A stretch of DNA of 64,000 bases from Angustibacter sp. Root456 (GCF_001426435.1 NZ_LMER01000001.1:194751-258750), one strand, 5' to 3'; numbered from the stretch's first letter, positions 33,167 through 42,072 are shown. Numbers and translations are program-made. The notes: generated by a model not told the origin, from the sequence alone.

Positions 33167-35212
33167 TCAGCGCGTCGGCGCGAGCCCTCGGGACGCGCGG
33201 ATCACTTCGACGATCTCGCCGAGCATCTGCGTGAGTCCGAAGTCCTTGGGAGTGAACACCTTCGCGACACCGAGCGCGCGCAGCCTGCGCTCGTCGGACT
33301 CGGGGATGATCCCGCCCACGACGACCGGGATGTCCCCGGCCCCTGCCTCCTTCAGTCCGTCGAGCACCGAGGGCACCAGCTCCATGTGCGAGCCCGACAG
33401 CACCGACAGCCCGACGCAGTGCACGTCCTCGGCCACCGCTGCGGCGACGATCTGCGACGGCGTCAGCCGGATGCCCTGGTAGATCACCTCGAAGCCCGCG
33501 TCGCGCGCCCGCACCGCCACCTGCTCGGCGCCGTTGCTGTGACCGTCCAGGCCAGGCTTGCCCACCAGCAGCCGCAGCCGGCCGCCGAGCTGCTCGCCGG
33601 TGGCGCGCACGGCCTCGCGCACCCGGGCGAGGTCCTCGGACACCTGTGCGACCCCGACCGAGCCCCCGACGCCGGTGGGGGCGCGGTACTCGCCGAACTG
33701 CTCGCGTAGCGCCGCGCTCCACTCCCCTGTCGTCACCCCGGCTCGCGCACACGCGAGGGTCGCCTCGAAGAGGTTTGCGTCCGTGGCGGCATCCGCTCGA
33801 AGTCGTTGCAGCGCAAGGGTCGCAGCCTCGCGCCGCTCGGGGTCGGCGTCCCGCTGCTCGCGCCACTCCTTCACAGCCGACGCGGCCTCGTGCTCGACCT
33901 GCGGGTCGACCGTCTGGATCGCGGTGTCGAGGTCGGCGGTGAGCGGGTTCGGCTCGGTGGTCGCGAAGCGGTTGACGCCGACGACGACGTCCTCCCCCGA
34001 CTCGATGCGCGCCCGACGGGCCGCGTGGGACGCCACCAGCGCCGACTTCATGTAGCCGGACTCGACGGCCGCGACGGCGCCACCGAGCTCGGCGACCTTC
34101 GCCATCTCGGCGCGCGCTCCACTCACCAGCTCGGCGACCTTCGCCTCCACCACGGCGCTGCCCGCGAACAGGTCGTCGTACTCCAGCAGGTCGGACTCGT
34201 AGGCGAGCACCTGCTGGATCCGCAGCGACCACTGCTGGTCCCAGGGCCGCGGCAGCCCCAGCGCCTCGTTCCACGCCGGCAGCTGGACGGCCCGGGCGCG
34301 GGCGTCCTTGCTCAGTGTCACGGCCAGCATCTCGAGCACGATCCGCTGCACGTTGTTCTCCGGCTGCGCCTCGGTGAGCCCGAGGGAGTTCACCTGCACG
34401 CCGTAGCGGAACCGTCGTGCCTTGGGGTCCGCGACGCCGTAGCGTTCGCGCGTCAGCTCGTCCCACAGCTCGACGAAAGCGCGCATCTTGCACATCTCCT
34501 CGACGAACCGCACCCCGGCGTTGACGAAGAACGAGATGCGCGCGACGACGTCGGGGAAGCGCTCGGGTGGCACCTGCCCGCTGTCGCGCACGGCGTCGAG
34601 GACGGCGATCGCCGTCGACATCGCGAAGGCGATCTCCTGCACCGGCGTGGCCCCGGCCTCCTGCAGGTGGTAGCTGCAGATGTTGATCGGGTTCCACTTC
34701 GGCATGTGCTGCACCGTGTGGGCGATGGTGTCGGTCGTGAGCCGCAGGCTCGGCCCGGGCGGGAACGCGTACGTCCCGCGCGACAGGTACTCCTTGATGA
34801 TGTCGTTCTGGGTGGTGCCCGTGAGCGCCCGAACCGCCTGCTCAGCGTCCCCACCCTCTGCCGACGCCTGCTCCTCCGCCGTCACCTGGTAGAGCGCGAG
34901 CAGCCACATCGCGGTGGCGTTGATGGTCATGGAGGTGTTCATCGTCGCCAGCGGGATGCCGTCGAACAGCTGGCGCATGTCGCCGAGGTGACAGATCGGC
35001 ACACCGACCTTGCCGACCTCGCCCCGGGCGAGCTCGTGGTCGGAGTCGTAGCCGGTCTGGGTCGGCAGGTCGAACGCGATCGACAGGCCCGTCTGCCCCT
35101 TGGCGAGGTTGCGCCGGTACAACGCGTTCGACGCGGCCGCGTTGGAGTGGCCGGCGTACGTGCGCATGACCCAGGGGCGGTCGCGCTCAGGGCGGGCAGC
35201 GGGCTCGGGCAC
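33167..35212 (-). CDS. ecm: ethylmalonyl-CoA mutase
   Basis: The 681-residue B12-dependent mutase has the Ecm/MeaA subfamily N-terminus RPWVMRTYAGHSNAAASNALY, the pocket motif KEYLSRGTYAFPPGPS and a C-terminal cobalamin domain with LDGHSNG (DxHxxG). It rearranges (2R)-ethylmalonyl-CoA to methylsuccinyl-CoA. The GTG at 35212 is chosen over an ATG 27 codons upstream because GAGGAGG lies 6 bases before it and the protein then aligns to normal family length. A TACGGT box lies at 35239-35244. The partners CcrA and Mce are encoded in the same window. Confidence 0.94.
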   Translation of the reverse strand: MPEPAARPERDRPWVMRTYAGHSNAAASNALYRRNLAKGQTGLSIAFDLPTQTGYDSDHELARGEVGKVGVPICHLGDMRQLFDGIPLATMNTSMTINATAMWLLALYQVTAEEQASAEGGDAEQAVRALTGTTQNDIIKEYLSRGTYAFPPGPSLRLTTDTIAHTVQHMPKWNPINICSYHLQEAGATPVQEIAFAMSTAIAVLDAVRDSGQVPPERFPDVVARISFFVNAGVRFVEEMCKMRAFVELWDELTRERYGVADPKARRFRYGVQVNSLGLTEAQPENNVQRIVLEMLAVTLSKDARARAVQLPAWNEALGLPRPWDQQWSLRIQQVLAYESDLLEYDDLFAGSAVVEAKVAELVSGARAEMAKVAELGGAVAAVESGYMKSALVASHAARRARIESGEDVVVGVNRFATTEPNPLTADLDTAIQTVDPQVEHEAASAVKEWREQRDADPERREAATLALQRLRADAATDANLFEATLACARAGVTTGEWSAALREQFGEYRAPTGVGGSVGVAQVSEDLARVREAVRATGEQLGGRLRLLVGKPGLDGHSNGAEQVAVRARDAGFEVIYQGIRLTPSQIVAAAVAEDVHCVGLSVLSGSHMELVPSVLDGLKEAGAGDIPVVVGGIIPESDERRLRALGVAKVFTPKDFGLTQMLGEIVEVIRASRGLAPTR

Positions 35213-35238
35213 GGCGTCCTCCTCGGGGCTCGGTTGGA

Positions 35239-35244
35239 ACCGTA
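35239..35244 (-). promoter_or_regulatory. -10 box (TACGGT) of ecm
   Basis: TACGGT on the minus strand lies 26 bases before the GTG at 35212. It overlaps GGTTACTCGCCGGTACGG (35240-35257), which shares GGT-N-ACTCG-N-C with the palindrome upstream of ccrA. Confidence 0.45.
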
Positions 35245-35309
35245 CCGGCGAGTAACCGGCGAGGGAACGTCGAGCGACGGTGAGGGTCGTCACGTCAGTG
35301 GTGCGCTGA

Positions 35310-35323
35310 CGTGCATGATCACG
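35310..35323. repeat. dispersed repeat, core CGTGCATGATCACG (copy 1)
   Basis: This 14-base core overlaps the stop codon of the acetyltransferase gene (TGA at 35319-35321, minus strand). The same core recurs at 43394 and 56897. Confidence 0.6.
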
Positions 35324-36146
35324 ACGGGGAGGGGGGCTCCGCGATGCAGGCCGTGGCCCGACGTCGAAAGCCCACGCGCTCGTAGACCCGGGCCACGTCG
35401 TCGTCCTGGGCTGACAAGAAGACCGTGCGGTGCCCGCGGTCGAGCGCGTGGCGCGCCAGCGCGACCGTCACAGCCGCGGCGATCCCCCGGCGGCGCGCGG
35501 TGGGCAGCGTGGCGATGCCCACCAGCTCGGCGACGCCGGCCGCCGTCTGCATGCCGCCGACGCCCACCGGACCCTCGTCGCTGCGGGCCACCACTCGCGC
35601 CTGCCGGCCCTGGCGCATCCCCTCGCGCGTCGACAGCAGGCGCACCGGATCGGCCTCGGCGGCCGCCGCGTCGCGCTCGGCTGGTCCTGCGTCCCCGACC
35701 GCGGTGCCGTGGCCTGCGCCGAAGGCCACGGACGCCACCGCCTCGGCCGGGCCGAGGTCGAGATCGTCGGGGCCGGCCACCGCCACCCGGACGCCGGCCG
35801 GCGCGGCGAGGGCGTCCGCCGCCCCGGCCAAGGCGTCGACGTCCAGGACGAGGAGCGGGCATCGCTGCACCGCCAGCCCCGCCTGCTCGGCCGCGCCCGT
35901 GAGCGACGGCGTGAGCTCGTGCACCCACTCCAGCGCCTGCGGCACGCCCAGCTCCTGCTGCCGGCTCAGCACCGCGCGCACGTCGTCCGGCCGCACGCTG
36001 GCCGCAGGGTGGCCGGGCCGCGCGTAGAACGGCCAACCCGCGCCGTCGCGCACGAACAGCCGCAGTGGGCCCACCTCCTGCGCCGTGGCCACCGGGCGCG
36101 GCACCGCGTCGTAGAAGGCCTCGATGCGCAGCAGGTCGTCGCTCAC
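35319..36146 (-). CDS. GNAT-family N-acetyltransferase
   Basis: The 275-residue protein has a divergent N-terminal GNAT-like half (LRIEAFYDAVPRPVATAQEVGPLRLFV ... WPFYARPGHP) and a typical C-terminal half with GVAELVGIATLPTARRRGIAAAVTVALARHALDRG and VARVYERVGFRRR. This twofold layout is common in actinobacterial acetyltransferases of unknown substrate. It shares orientation with the antiporter gene 7 bases upstream. Confidence 0.82.
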   Translation of the reverse strand: MSDDLLRIEAFYDAVPRPVATAQEVGPLRLFVRDGAGWPFYARPGHPAASVRPDDVRAVLSRQQELGVPQALEWVHELTPSLTGAAEQAGLAVQRCPLLVLDVDALAGAADALAAPAGVRVAVAGPDDLDLGPAEAVASVAFGAGHGTAVGDAGPAERDAAAAEADPVRLLSTREGMRQGRQARVVARSDEGPVGVGGMQTAAGVAELVGIATLPTARRRGIAAAVTVALARHALDRGHRTVFLSAQDDDVARVYERVGFRRRATACIAEPPSPS

Positions 36147-36153
36147 CCGCGGA

Positions 36154-38022
36154 TCATCCCAGCAGGTCGTCGACGTAGCACCACCGCCAGTGCTCGTGCG
36201 GCTCGAAGCTGCGCATCACCGGGTGACCCGTCTCCTCGAAGTGCGTGTCGGCGTGGTGGTACGGCGAGCTGTCGCAGCACCCGACGTGGCCGCAGCTAAG
36301 GCACAGCCGCAGGTGCACCCACTCGGTGCCGTCGCGCAGGCACTCCTCGCAGCCCTCCGGCGTCCGCGGCTTGACGAGTGTCGGCGCCTCCATGAGGTGC
36401 TCACAACCCTGCGCGTTGCGAGCCGGTGCGAGGTCGGCGGCGATCCGCTCGTGGCGCAGCTCCGTGCGGTCGAGCAGCGACTCCTCGACGTCGAGCACGG
36501 CCGTCACCGCTCGCAGCACGTCGTCGTCGTAACGGCCGGCGTCGCGGGCCGCGATCAGCGCCGTGCGCTCGGCCTCGAGCATCTGCAGCCGCAGCCGCAG
36601 GTACGTCGCCGTCGGCGGTTCGTACTCCTCATGGGGCCGGCCGAGCCGCTCCCACGCGCGGTCGGCGCGGTCGAGCGACTGCTCGCGCAGGGCCTCGACC
36701 ACCGCCTCGGGTTCGTCGCCCTCGCCGGCGACGTCGGCCAGCCTGGCCCGCCCCGCCTTGGCCACCTCGCTGAGCAGGGCGGCCTCGGCCAGGGCGTCCT
36801 CGGCCGGGTCGGGCCCGGGCACGCCCAGCACGCGGGCCAGGGCCGGCAGCGTCAGCCCCTGCAACGTCAGGGTGCCCACCACCACCACGAAGGCGACGAA
36901 CACCAGCACGCCGCGGCGCGGAGTCTCCGGCGGTAGCGCGAGCACCGCGGCGAGGGTGACCACGCCGCGCATGCCGGCCCAGGCCACCAGGAGCGTCGAG
37001 CGCCAGGTCCAGGTCTCCCCCATCGGATGGCGCACCAGCAGGCGCGTCGAGTAGGAGAAGAAGACCCACGCGAACCGCGAGACGATCACCGCGACGAGGA
37101 CGACGGCAGCGACCCAGATCAGCTGGCCGCCGCTGAGGTCCGAGCGGGCCTCGCGCACCACGTACGGGGCCTGCAGCCCGATGAGCAGGAACACGGCGTT
37201 CTCGAGGACGAACTGCACCGTGCGCCAGTTGCTGGCCTCGGCGAGCCGGGACGCACCCGACTGCAGCAGGTGCGACTTGTGGCTGAGCGCCAGGCCGGTC
37301 ACGACCACGGCCAGGACGCCGGACGCCTTGATCTCCTCGGCCGCGATGTAGGCCACGAAGGGGGCCACGAACGACAAGGTGGTGTCGGACACCGGGTCGT
37401 CGACCCGACGTCTCACGAGGGCGAACACGGTGGCCACCACCAGGCCCGCGAGCACGCCGCCCGCCGCGCCGCGCAGGAAGTCCCAACCCACCTGCCAGAC
37501 CGCGACCGTGCTGACCAGCGCGGCGCGCGCCGTGTTGAGGGCGACCAGCGCCGTCCCGTCGTTGACCAGGCTCTCGCCCTGCAGGATCGACACCACCCGC
37601 CGGGGCAGGCCGATGCGTCGCGCGACAGCCGTCGCGGCGACCGCGTCCGGTGGGGCCACCACAGCGCCCAGAGCGAACGCCGCCGCCACCGAGAACGGCG
37701 CGGGCACCACCCAGAGCGCCACCAGCGCCACGCAGGCCGTGGTGAAGAGGGTGGCGCCGACCGACAGCAGCGCGATCGAGGAGCGGTTCGCCCGGAAGTC
37801 GACGAGCGAGGTGCGGATCGCGGCGGCGTACAGCAGCGGCGGCAGCACGCCGACGAGGATCAGCTCGGGGTCGAGCCGGACGTCCGGCACGAACGGCAGG
37901 TACGCGCCGCCGACCCCTGCGGCCACCAGCAGGAGCGGGGGCGACGCGCCGAGGCGCCGGGCCACGCCGGCCACCACCAGGACGACGATCGCCAGGACGA
38001 CGAGGGAGACGGCGACGTGCAC
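36154..38022 (-). CDS. Na+/H+ antiporter with C-terminal UBP-type zinc finger
   Basis: The 622-residue protein has about twelve membrane helices (residues 1-410) of the CPA1 NhaP/Nhe type, with GVLPPLLYAAAIRT, ALGAVVAPPDAVAATAVARR (the ion-site ProAsp) and LLVAWAGMRGVVTLAAVLALP. A cytoplasmic tail follows, and the last 75 residues are a zinc finger of the ubiquitin-hydrolase (UBP) type with CEECLRDGTEWVHLRLCLSCGHVGCCDSSPYHHA and HPVMRSF. It exchanges sodium for protons; the finger may sense or bind a C-terminal peptide. This fusion is known in actinobacteria, but its role is not. Confidence 0.9.
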   Translation of the reverse strand: MHVAVSLVVLAIVVLVVAGVARRLGASPPLLLVAAGVGGAYLPFVPDVRLDPELILVGVLPPLLYAAAIRTSLVDFRANRSSIALLSVGATLFTTACVALVALWVVPAPFSVAAAFALGAVVAPPDAVAATAVARRIGLPRRVVSILQGESLVNDGTALVALNTARAALVSTVAVWQVGWDFLRGAAGGVLAGLVVATVFALVRRRVDDPVSDTTLSFVAPFVAYIAAEEIKASGVLAVVVTGLALSHKSHLLQSGASRLAEASNWRTVQFVLENAVFLLIGLQAPYVVREARSDLSGGQLIWVAAVVLVAVIVSRFAWVFFSYSTRLLVRHPMGETWTWRSTLLVAWAGMRGVVTLAAVLALPPETPRRGVLVFVAFVVVVGTLTLQGLTLPALARVLGVPGPDPAEDALAEAALLSEVAKAGRARLADVAGEGDEPEAVVEALREQSLDRADRAWERLGRPHEEYEPPTATYLRLRLQMLEAERTALIAARDAGRYDDDVLRAVTAVLDVEESLLDRTELRHERIAADLAPARNAQGCEHLMEAPTLVKPRTPEGCEECLRDGTEWVHLRLCLSCGHVGCCDSSPYHHADTHFEETGHPVMRSFEPHEHWRWCYVDDLLG

Positions 38023-38086
38023 CGCACCATCATGCGGCCTGCGAACCGGCGGCGCGCAGCCTCGCCCCGCTCAGGTGTCAGGGCTC

Positions 38087-38110
38087 AGGGGCAGGGGCAG
38101 GGGCAGGGGC
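38087..38110. repeat. hexanucleotide tandem repeat (AGGGGC x4)
   Basis: Four direct copies of AGGGGC lie between the antiporter start and the dehydrogenase stop. A simple slippage repeat; no role seen. Confidence 0.7.
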
Positions 38111-38123
38111 AGAACGCACCGGC

Positions 38124-38978
38124 TCAGTACTGGTAGAAGCCGCGCCCGGACTTGCGACCGATCTCGCCCGCCGTGACCATGCGGTTCAGCGTCTCGGGCG
38201 GGTTGAACTTCTCGTCCTGCGTCTCGGTGTAGATGTTGCGGGTGGCGTTGCGCAGGATGTCGACGCCGGTGAGGTCGGCCGTCGCGAGCGGCCCCATGGC
38301 GTGGCCGAAGCCGAGGCGGCAGGCGGTGTCGACGTCCTCGGCGGTGGCGACACCGTTCTCGACGAGCTTGACGGCCTCGACGACGAGCGCGGCGATGAGG
38401 CGGGTCGTCACGAACCCCGCGACGTCGCGGTTGACGACCACGCAGGTCTTGCCGACCGACTCGGCGAACGAGCGGGCGGCAGCCAGCGTCTCGTCGCTCG
38501 TCTTGTAGCCGCGCACGAGCTCGCACAGCTGCATCATCGGCACGGGCGAGAAGAAGTGCGTCCCCACCACCGACTCCGGGCGCTGGGTGGCCGCGGCGAT
38601 CTGGGTGATCGGGATGGCGGACGTGTTCGTGGCCAGGATCGCGCCCTCGCGGCAGATGCGGTCGAGGTCGGCGAACAGCGCGGTCTTGACCTGGACGTCC
38701 TCGAAGATCGCCTCGACGACGATGTCGCTGTCAGCGGCGGCGTCCAGGTCCGTGGTGGTCGTGATCCGGGCCAGGGCCGCGTCGGCGTCGTCCTGCGTGA
38801 GCTTGCCCTTGGCGACGAAGCGCGCGTACGACGCCTCGATGCCCGAGCGGCCACGCGAGAGCGCGTCCTCGGTGACGTCGCGCAGCACCACCTGGTGGCC
38901 GGCCTGGGCGCTGACCTGGGCGATGCCCGACCCCATGAGTCCGGCTCCGACGACGGTGATCTTCTGCTGCGCTGACAT
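38124..38978 (-). CDS. 3-hydroxybutyryl-CoA dehydrogenase
   Basis: The 284-residue protein has VVGAGLMGSGIAQVSAQAG (nucleotide site), SDIVVEAIFEDVQVK, the active-site GTHFFSPVPMMQLCELV and the C-terminal LGFGHAMGPLATADLTGVD. It is the single-unit form of the enzyme. It converts acetoacetyl-CoA to 3-hydroxybutyryl-CoA with NAD(P)H, which fits between the thiolase and CcrA (a crotonase is not in the window). The start at 38978 matches family length. Confidence 0.93.
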   Translation of the reverse strand: MSAQQKITVVGAGLMGSGIAQVSAQAGHQVVLRDVTEDALSRGRSGIEASYARFVAKGKLTQDDADAALARITTTTDLDAAADSDIVVEAIFEDVQVKTALFADLDRICREGAILATNTSAIPITQIAAATQRPESVVGTHFFSPVPMMQLCELVRGYKTSDETLAAARSFAESVGKTCVVVNRDVAGFVTTRLIAALVVEAVKLVENGVATAEDVDTACRLGFGHAMGPLATADLTGVDILRNATRNIYTETQDEKFNPPETLNRMVTAGEIGRKSGRGFYQY

Positions 38979-39063
38979 GGGCAGGACTGTAGCCACCAGC
39001 CGAACGCGCCACCGGGTAGGGGTTCCCCTGGCGGCCTGCCGACGGTGGTCGCACACTGTCCTC

Positions 39064-39390
39064 GTGCCAGCGCTGGGCAGCTACTCCGCCACCTACGGCC
39101 TCGTGGTCGCGTTCGCCGTGGTGGGCCTGCTCGCCCTGTTGCTGCGCTGGACCTTCCGCCGCGGCACGTCCCTGGTGGCACCGCGGCCCAAGGTCGGCGA
39201 CCCCGACGACTACGGCCTGCTCGTCCCCGTCGCTGCGCCAGCCTCCTTCGCCGAGGCCGAGCTGATCCGTGCCCGCCTGGTGGGCCAGGGCATCCGCGCG
39301 ACGCTCGCCCCGACCACCCAGGGCCCCCGCGTGCTGGTCTTCCCGGACGAGGCCAAGACCGCCCGGGCCCTGCTGCGCGGGCCCCGCTGA
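39064..39390 (+). CDS. small membrane protein with a DUF2007-like soluble part
   Basis: From the GTG at 39064 the 108-residue product has one N-terminal helix (TYGLVVAFAVVGLLALLLRW) and a soluble part with VAAPASFAEAELIRARLVGQGIRATLAPT and VLVFPDEAKTARALL, which resembles the small signal-transducing DUF2007 fold. Function unknown. It is divergent from the dehydrogenase gene and convergent with murA. Confidence 0.72.
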   Translation: MPALGSYSATYGLVVAFAVVGLLALLLRWTFRRGTSLVAPRPKVGDPDDYGLLVPVAAPASFAEAELIRARLVGQGIRATLAPTTQGPRVLVFPDEAKTARALLRGPR

Positions 39391-39420
39391 CCCCTCGCGA
39401 CCCGCTCCTCAGGTCGCTCC

Positions 39421-40710
39421 TCAGGTCGCGGGTGCGAAGGGCACCTCCTCGACCCGCTCGCGCCGGACGTCGGCGCCGAGCGAGCGCAACGTCGCGTCGA
39501 AGCTCGGGTAGCCCCGGTCGACGTGGCCGACCCCCTCGACGGTCGTCACGCCGTCGGCGGCCAGTCCCGCGATCACCAGGGCGGCGGCGGCCCGGATGTC
39601 GCTGCCGACCACCGGCGCCGCCGACAGCCGCTCACGGCCCCGCAGCAGCGCGTGGTGGCCATCGACCCGGACGTCGGCGCCGAGCCGGGCGAGCTCGGAC
39701 GCCGTGTGGAAGCGCGCCTCGAACAGGTTCTCCGTCACCATCGCCGAGCCCTCCGCCAGCGCGTCGAACACGAGCGCGAAGGGTTGCAGGTCGGTGGGGA
39801 ACCCGGGGAACGGCAGGGTCATGACGTCGAAGGAGCGGGGGCGGCGCGGGCAGGTCACCCGTACGCCGTCCGGACGCCGGTCGACGACCACGCCCGCACC
39901 GACGAGCTTGTCGATGACGAACTCCAGGTGCCGGGGGTCGAAGCCCCGCACCACGACGTCCCCTCGGGTGACGGCGGCGGCGAACATCCACGTCCCGGCG
40001 GCGATGCGGTCGCCGACCACCTCGTGGTCGACCGGCGACAGCCGGTCGACGCCGGTGATGATCAGGCTCGAGCTGCCGACGCCCTCGATCTCGGCGCCCA
40101 TCGCCACGAGCATGCGGGCCAGGTCGGCCACCTCGGGCTCGCGCGCGGCGTTCTCGATCACCGTGGTGCCGCGGGCGAGCACCGCGGCCATCAGGATGTT
40201 CTCGGTGGCTCCGACGGACGGGAAGTCCAACGACACCGGTGCGCCGACGAGGCCGTCGGGAGCCTCGGCCACCAGGTAACCGTGGTCGACGTGCACCGTG
40301 GCCCCCAGCCGGGTCAGGCCGTCGGCGTGCATGTCGAGGCCCCGTGAGCCGATGGCGTCGCCGCCGGGCACCGCGACGTCAGCGATGCCGCAGCGGGCCG
40401 TGAGCGGGCCCAGCACGCTGATCGACGCGCGCATGGCCCGCACGAGCTCGTAGTCGGCTCGGTGGTCGGGCCGCTCGGGCACGTCGATCTGCACCACCCC
40501 GGCCGCGACGTCGTGGTCGACCGTGCAACCCAGCCGGCGCAGCAGCTCGGCCATGATCGCGACGTCCAGGATGTCGGGCACCCGGCGCAGCGTGGTGCGT
40601 CCCACCGCCAGCAGCGCCGCCGCCATGAGCTTGAGCGCGCTGTTCTTGGCGCCCACGACCGTCACCTCACCGGTCAGCGGACCACCACCGTGCACCCTGA
40701 ACCTCTCCAC
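39421..40710 (-). CDS. murA: UDP-N-acetylglucosamine 1-carboxyvinyltransferase (MurA-type)
   Basis: The 429-residue protein is an EPSP-synthase-fold enzyme with [57 protein letters not shown] and [15 protein letters not shown]. It transfers enolpyruvate to UDP-GlcNAc, the first step of peptidoglycan synthesis. The active-site loop reads PGGDAIGSR, so Asp118 replaces the usual cysteine, as in mycobacteria, a change that gives fosfomycin insensitivity. The GTG at 40710 is preferred to an ATG at 40737 that overlaps the start of the divergent adenosyltransferase gene; the extra 9 residues cannot be excluded. Confidence 0.93.
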   Translation of the reverse strand: MERFRVHGGGPLTGEVTVVGAKNSALKLMAAALLAVGRTTLRRVPDILDVAIMAELLRRLGCTVDHDVAAGVVQIDVPERPDHRADYELVRAMRASISVLGPLTARCGIADVAVPGGDAIGSRGLDMHADGLTRLGATVHVDHGYLVAEAPDGLVGAPVSLDFPSVGATENILMAAVLARGTTVIENAAREPEVADLARMLVAMGAEIEGVGSSSLIITGVDRLSPVDHEVVGDRIAAGTWMFAAAVTRGDVVVRGFDPRHLEFVIDKLVGAGVVVDRRPDGVRVTCPRRPRSFDVMTLPFPGFPTDLQPFALVFDALAEGSAMVTENLFEARFHTASELARLGADVRVDGHHALLRGRERLSAAPVVGSDIRAAAALVIAGLAADGVTTVEGVGHVDRGYPSFDATLRSLGADVRRERVEEVPFAPAT

Positions 40711-40722
40711 GATCGGCCAGGC

Positions 40723-40728
40723 TAGTGT
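40723..40728 (+). promoter_or_regulatory. -10 box (TAGTGT), leaderless promoter
   Basis: TAGTGT lies 7 bases before the adenosyltransferase ATG at 40736, inside the space shared with the divergent murA gene. Confidence 0.5.
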
Positions 40729-40735
40729 GAGCGGC

Positions 40736-41338
40736 ATGGTCGTGCTCTCTCGGATCTACACCCGCACCGGCGACGACGGGACGACGGCGCTCGGCGACTT
40801 CAGCCGCGTGCCCAAGACCGACGTCCGGTTGCAGGCCTACGCCGACTGCGACGAGACCGGCAGCGCCATCGGCGTCGCGCTGACCGTCGGCGAGCTCGCC
40901 GACGACGTCGCCGCGCTCCTGCAGCGCGTGCAGAACGACCTGTTCGACGTCGGCGCCGACCTGTGCACGCCACTGGCGCCGAGCTACCAGCACCCACCGC
41001 TGCGGGTGAAGGCCGAGTGGGTGGCCGAGCTCGAGGCCGCGTGCGACACCTACGGCGAGCCGCTGCCGACGCTGCGGTCGTTCATCCTGGCCGGTGGGAG
41101 CACCGCCAGCGCCTACCTGCACGTCGCGCGCACCGTCGCCCGGCGGGCCGAGCGGTCGACCTGGCACGCGATCGAGGCCTACGGCACCGGTGAGGACGGC
41201 GGCGTCAACCCGCTCACCGCGCAGTACCTCAACCGGCTGTCGGACCTGCTGTTCATCCTGGCGCGGCACGCGAACCTCGAGCGCGGCGGCGACGTCCTGT
41301 GGCAGCCCGGCGGCGGGCGCGAGCAGGCGCCGAGCTGA
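40736..41338 (+). CDS. cob(I)alamin adenosyltransferase (PduO-type)
   Basis: The 200-residue protein has the PduO family motifs [24 protein letters not shown] near the start (ATP loop), [14 protein letters not shown] in the middle and [15 protein letters not shown] and [13 protein letters not shown] toward the end. It makes adenosylcobalamin from cob(I)alamin and ATP, the cofactor needed by the IcmA/IcmB and ethylmalonyl-CoA mutases in this neighbourhood. Leaderless promoter predicted. Confidence 0.94.
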   Translation: MVVLSRIYTRTGDDGTTALGDFSRVPKTDVRLQAYADCDETGSAIGVALTVGELADDVAALLQRVQNDLFDVGADLCTPLAPSYQHPPLRVKAEWVAELEAACDTYGEPLPTLRSFILAGGSTASAYLHVARTVARRAERSTWHAIEAYGTGEDGGVNPLTAQYLNRLSDLLFILARHANLERGGDVLWQPGGGREQAPS

Positions 41339-41345
41339 CCTCGCG

Positions 41346-41789
41346 CTAGGCGACGGAGACGTTCTGCCCCGGCGGGGCCGACTCCAGCCACGAGGCGAAG
41401 CCGGTGTAGGACTGCTCGCTCATGGCGAGCTCGAGCGGGCCCTGCGGCCGGCGACAGCGCACGATGAGGAAGCCCGACATCACCGAGAACGCCTCGGCGC
41501 CGGCGGGCACCCGGCGCTCCTGGACCGCCAGGTCACTGCGCTGCAGCACGTGCCGGGGGCGCATCGACGCGCTGAACACGCGGAACCACTCGATCCGGTC
41601 GGCCTCGTAGCGGGCCACACCCAGGCGCCACCCCTTGCCGTGCGCGCCGGTCGTGGTGCGCAACGAGCAGTCGAACGTGCCGAACTGCCGGCTCAGCCAG
41701 CGGCGCCGGACGACGACCCCGGCGATCGCCAGGACGAGCAGCGCCAGCAGGGCAGCGACGGCCTCCAACGGGATGAGGAGGCCGCCCAT
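41346..41789 (-). CDS. DUF2550 family protein
   Basis: The 147-residue protein has one N-terminal membrane helix (LIPLEAVAALLALLVLAIAGVV) and a soluble domain with GTFDCSLRTT, GWRLGVARYEADRIEWFRVFS and MSGFLIVRCRRPQGPLELAMSE, the DUF2550 pattern. The gene conventionally follows atpC in actinobacteria and does so here, 13 bases after its stop. Function unknown. Confidence 0.88.
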   Translation of the reverse strand: MGGLLIPLEAVAALLALLVLAIAGVVVRRRWLSRQFGTFDCSLRTTTGAHGKGWRLGVARYEADRIEWFRVFSASMRPRHVLQRSDLAVQERRVPAGAEAFSVMSGFLIVRCRRPQGPLELAMSEQSYTGFASWLESAPPGQNVSVA

Positions 41790-41802
41790 GACTGCCGACC
41801 GC

Positions 41803-42072
41803 TCAGTTCGAGCTGCCGGCGCCGACTTCGGCGCGCTCCGCCACGATCGTGACGCGGTCGTGGTCGACGGACAGGAACCCGCCGTCGACGCGCGCCGTCA
41901 CCTGCTCGCCCTCGCCGGAGATCCGGACCTCACCCTCGACCAGCACTCCGAGCAGCGGCGCGTGGCCGGGCAGGATGCCGATCTCGCCGTCCGTGGTGCG
42001 AGCCACGACGCGCGTGGCGTCGCCGCTCCAGACCTTGCGGTCGGCGGCGACGAGTTCAACGGTGAGCGCCAC
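41803..42072 (-). CDS. atpC: ATP synthase epsilon subunit, short form
   Basis: The 89-residue protein covers only the N-terminal beta-sandwich: [41 protein letters not shown] and [18 protein letters not shown]. The C-terminal two-helix domain, which inhibits ATP hydrolysis in many bacteria, is absent. The GTG has GGAAGGA 5 bases upstream and TATCGT 30 bases upstream, suggesting its own promoter. The rest of the atp operon ends 1.5 kb upstream at atpD. Confidence 0.92.
   Translation of the reverse strand: MALTVELVAADRKVWSGDATRVVARTTDGEIGILPGHAPLLGVLVEGEVRISGEGEQVTARVDGGFLSVDHDRVTIVAERAEVGAGSSN

Noticed and set aside
35212..35293. Upstream ATG start for the ethylmalonyl-CoA mutase
   Set aside because: The GTG at 35212 has a much better ribosome-binding site and matches family length; the extra 27 residues contain the predicted promoter.
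35213..35318. Cobalamin riboswitch before the ethylmalonyl-CoA mutase gene
   Set aside because: The space is only about 105 bases and shows no B12-box-like sequence or matching helices. None was seen before icmA or the adenosyltransferase either.
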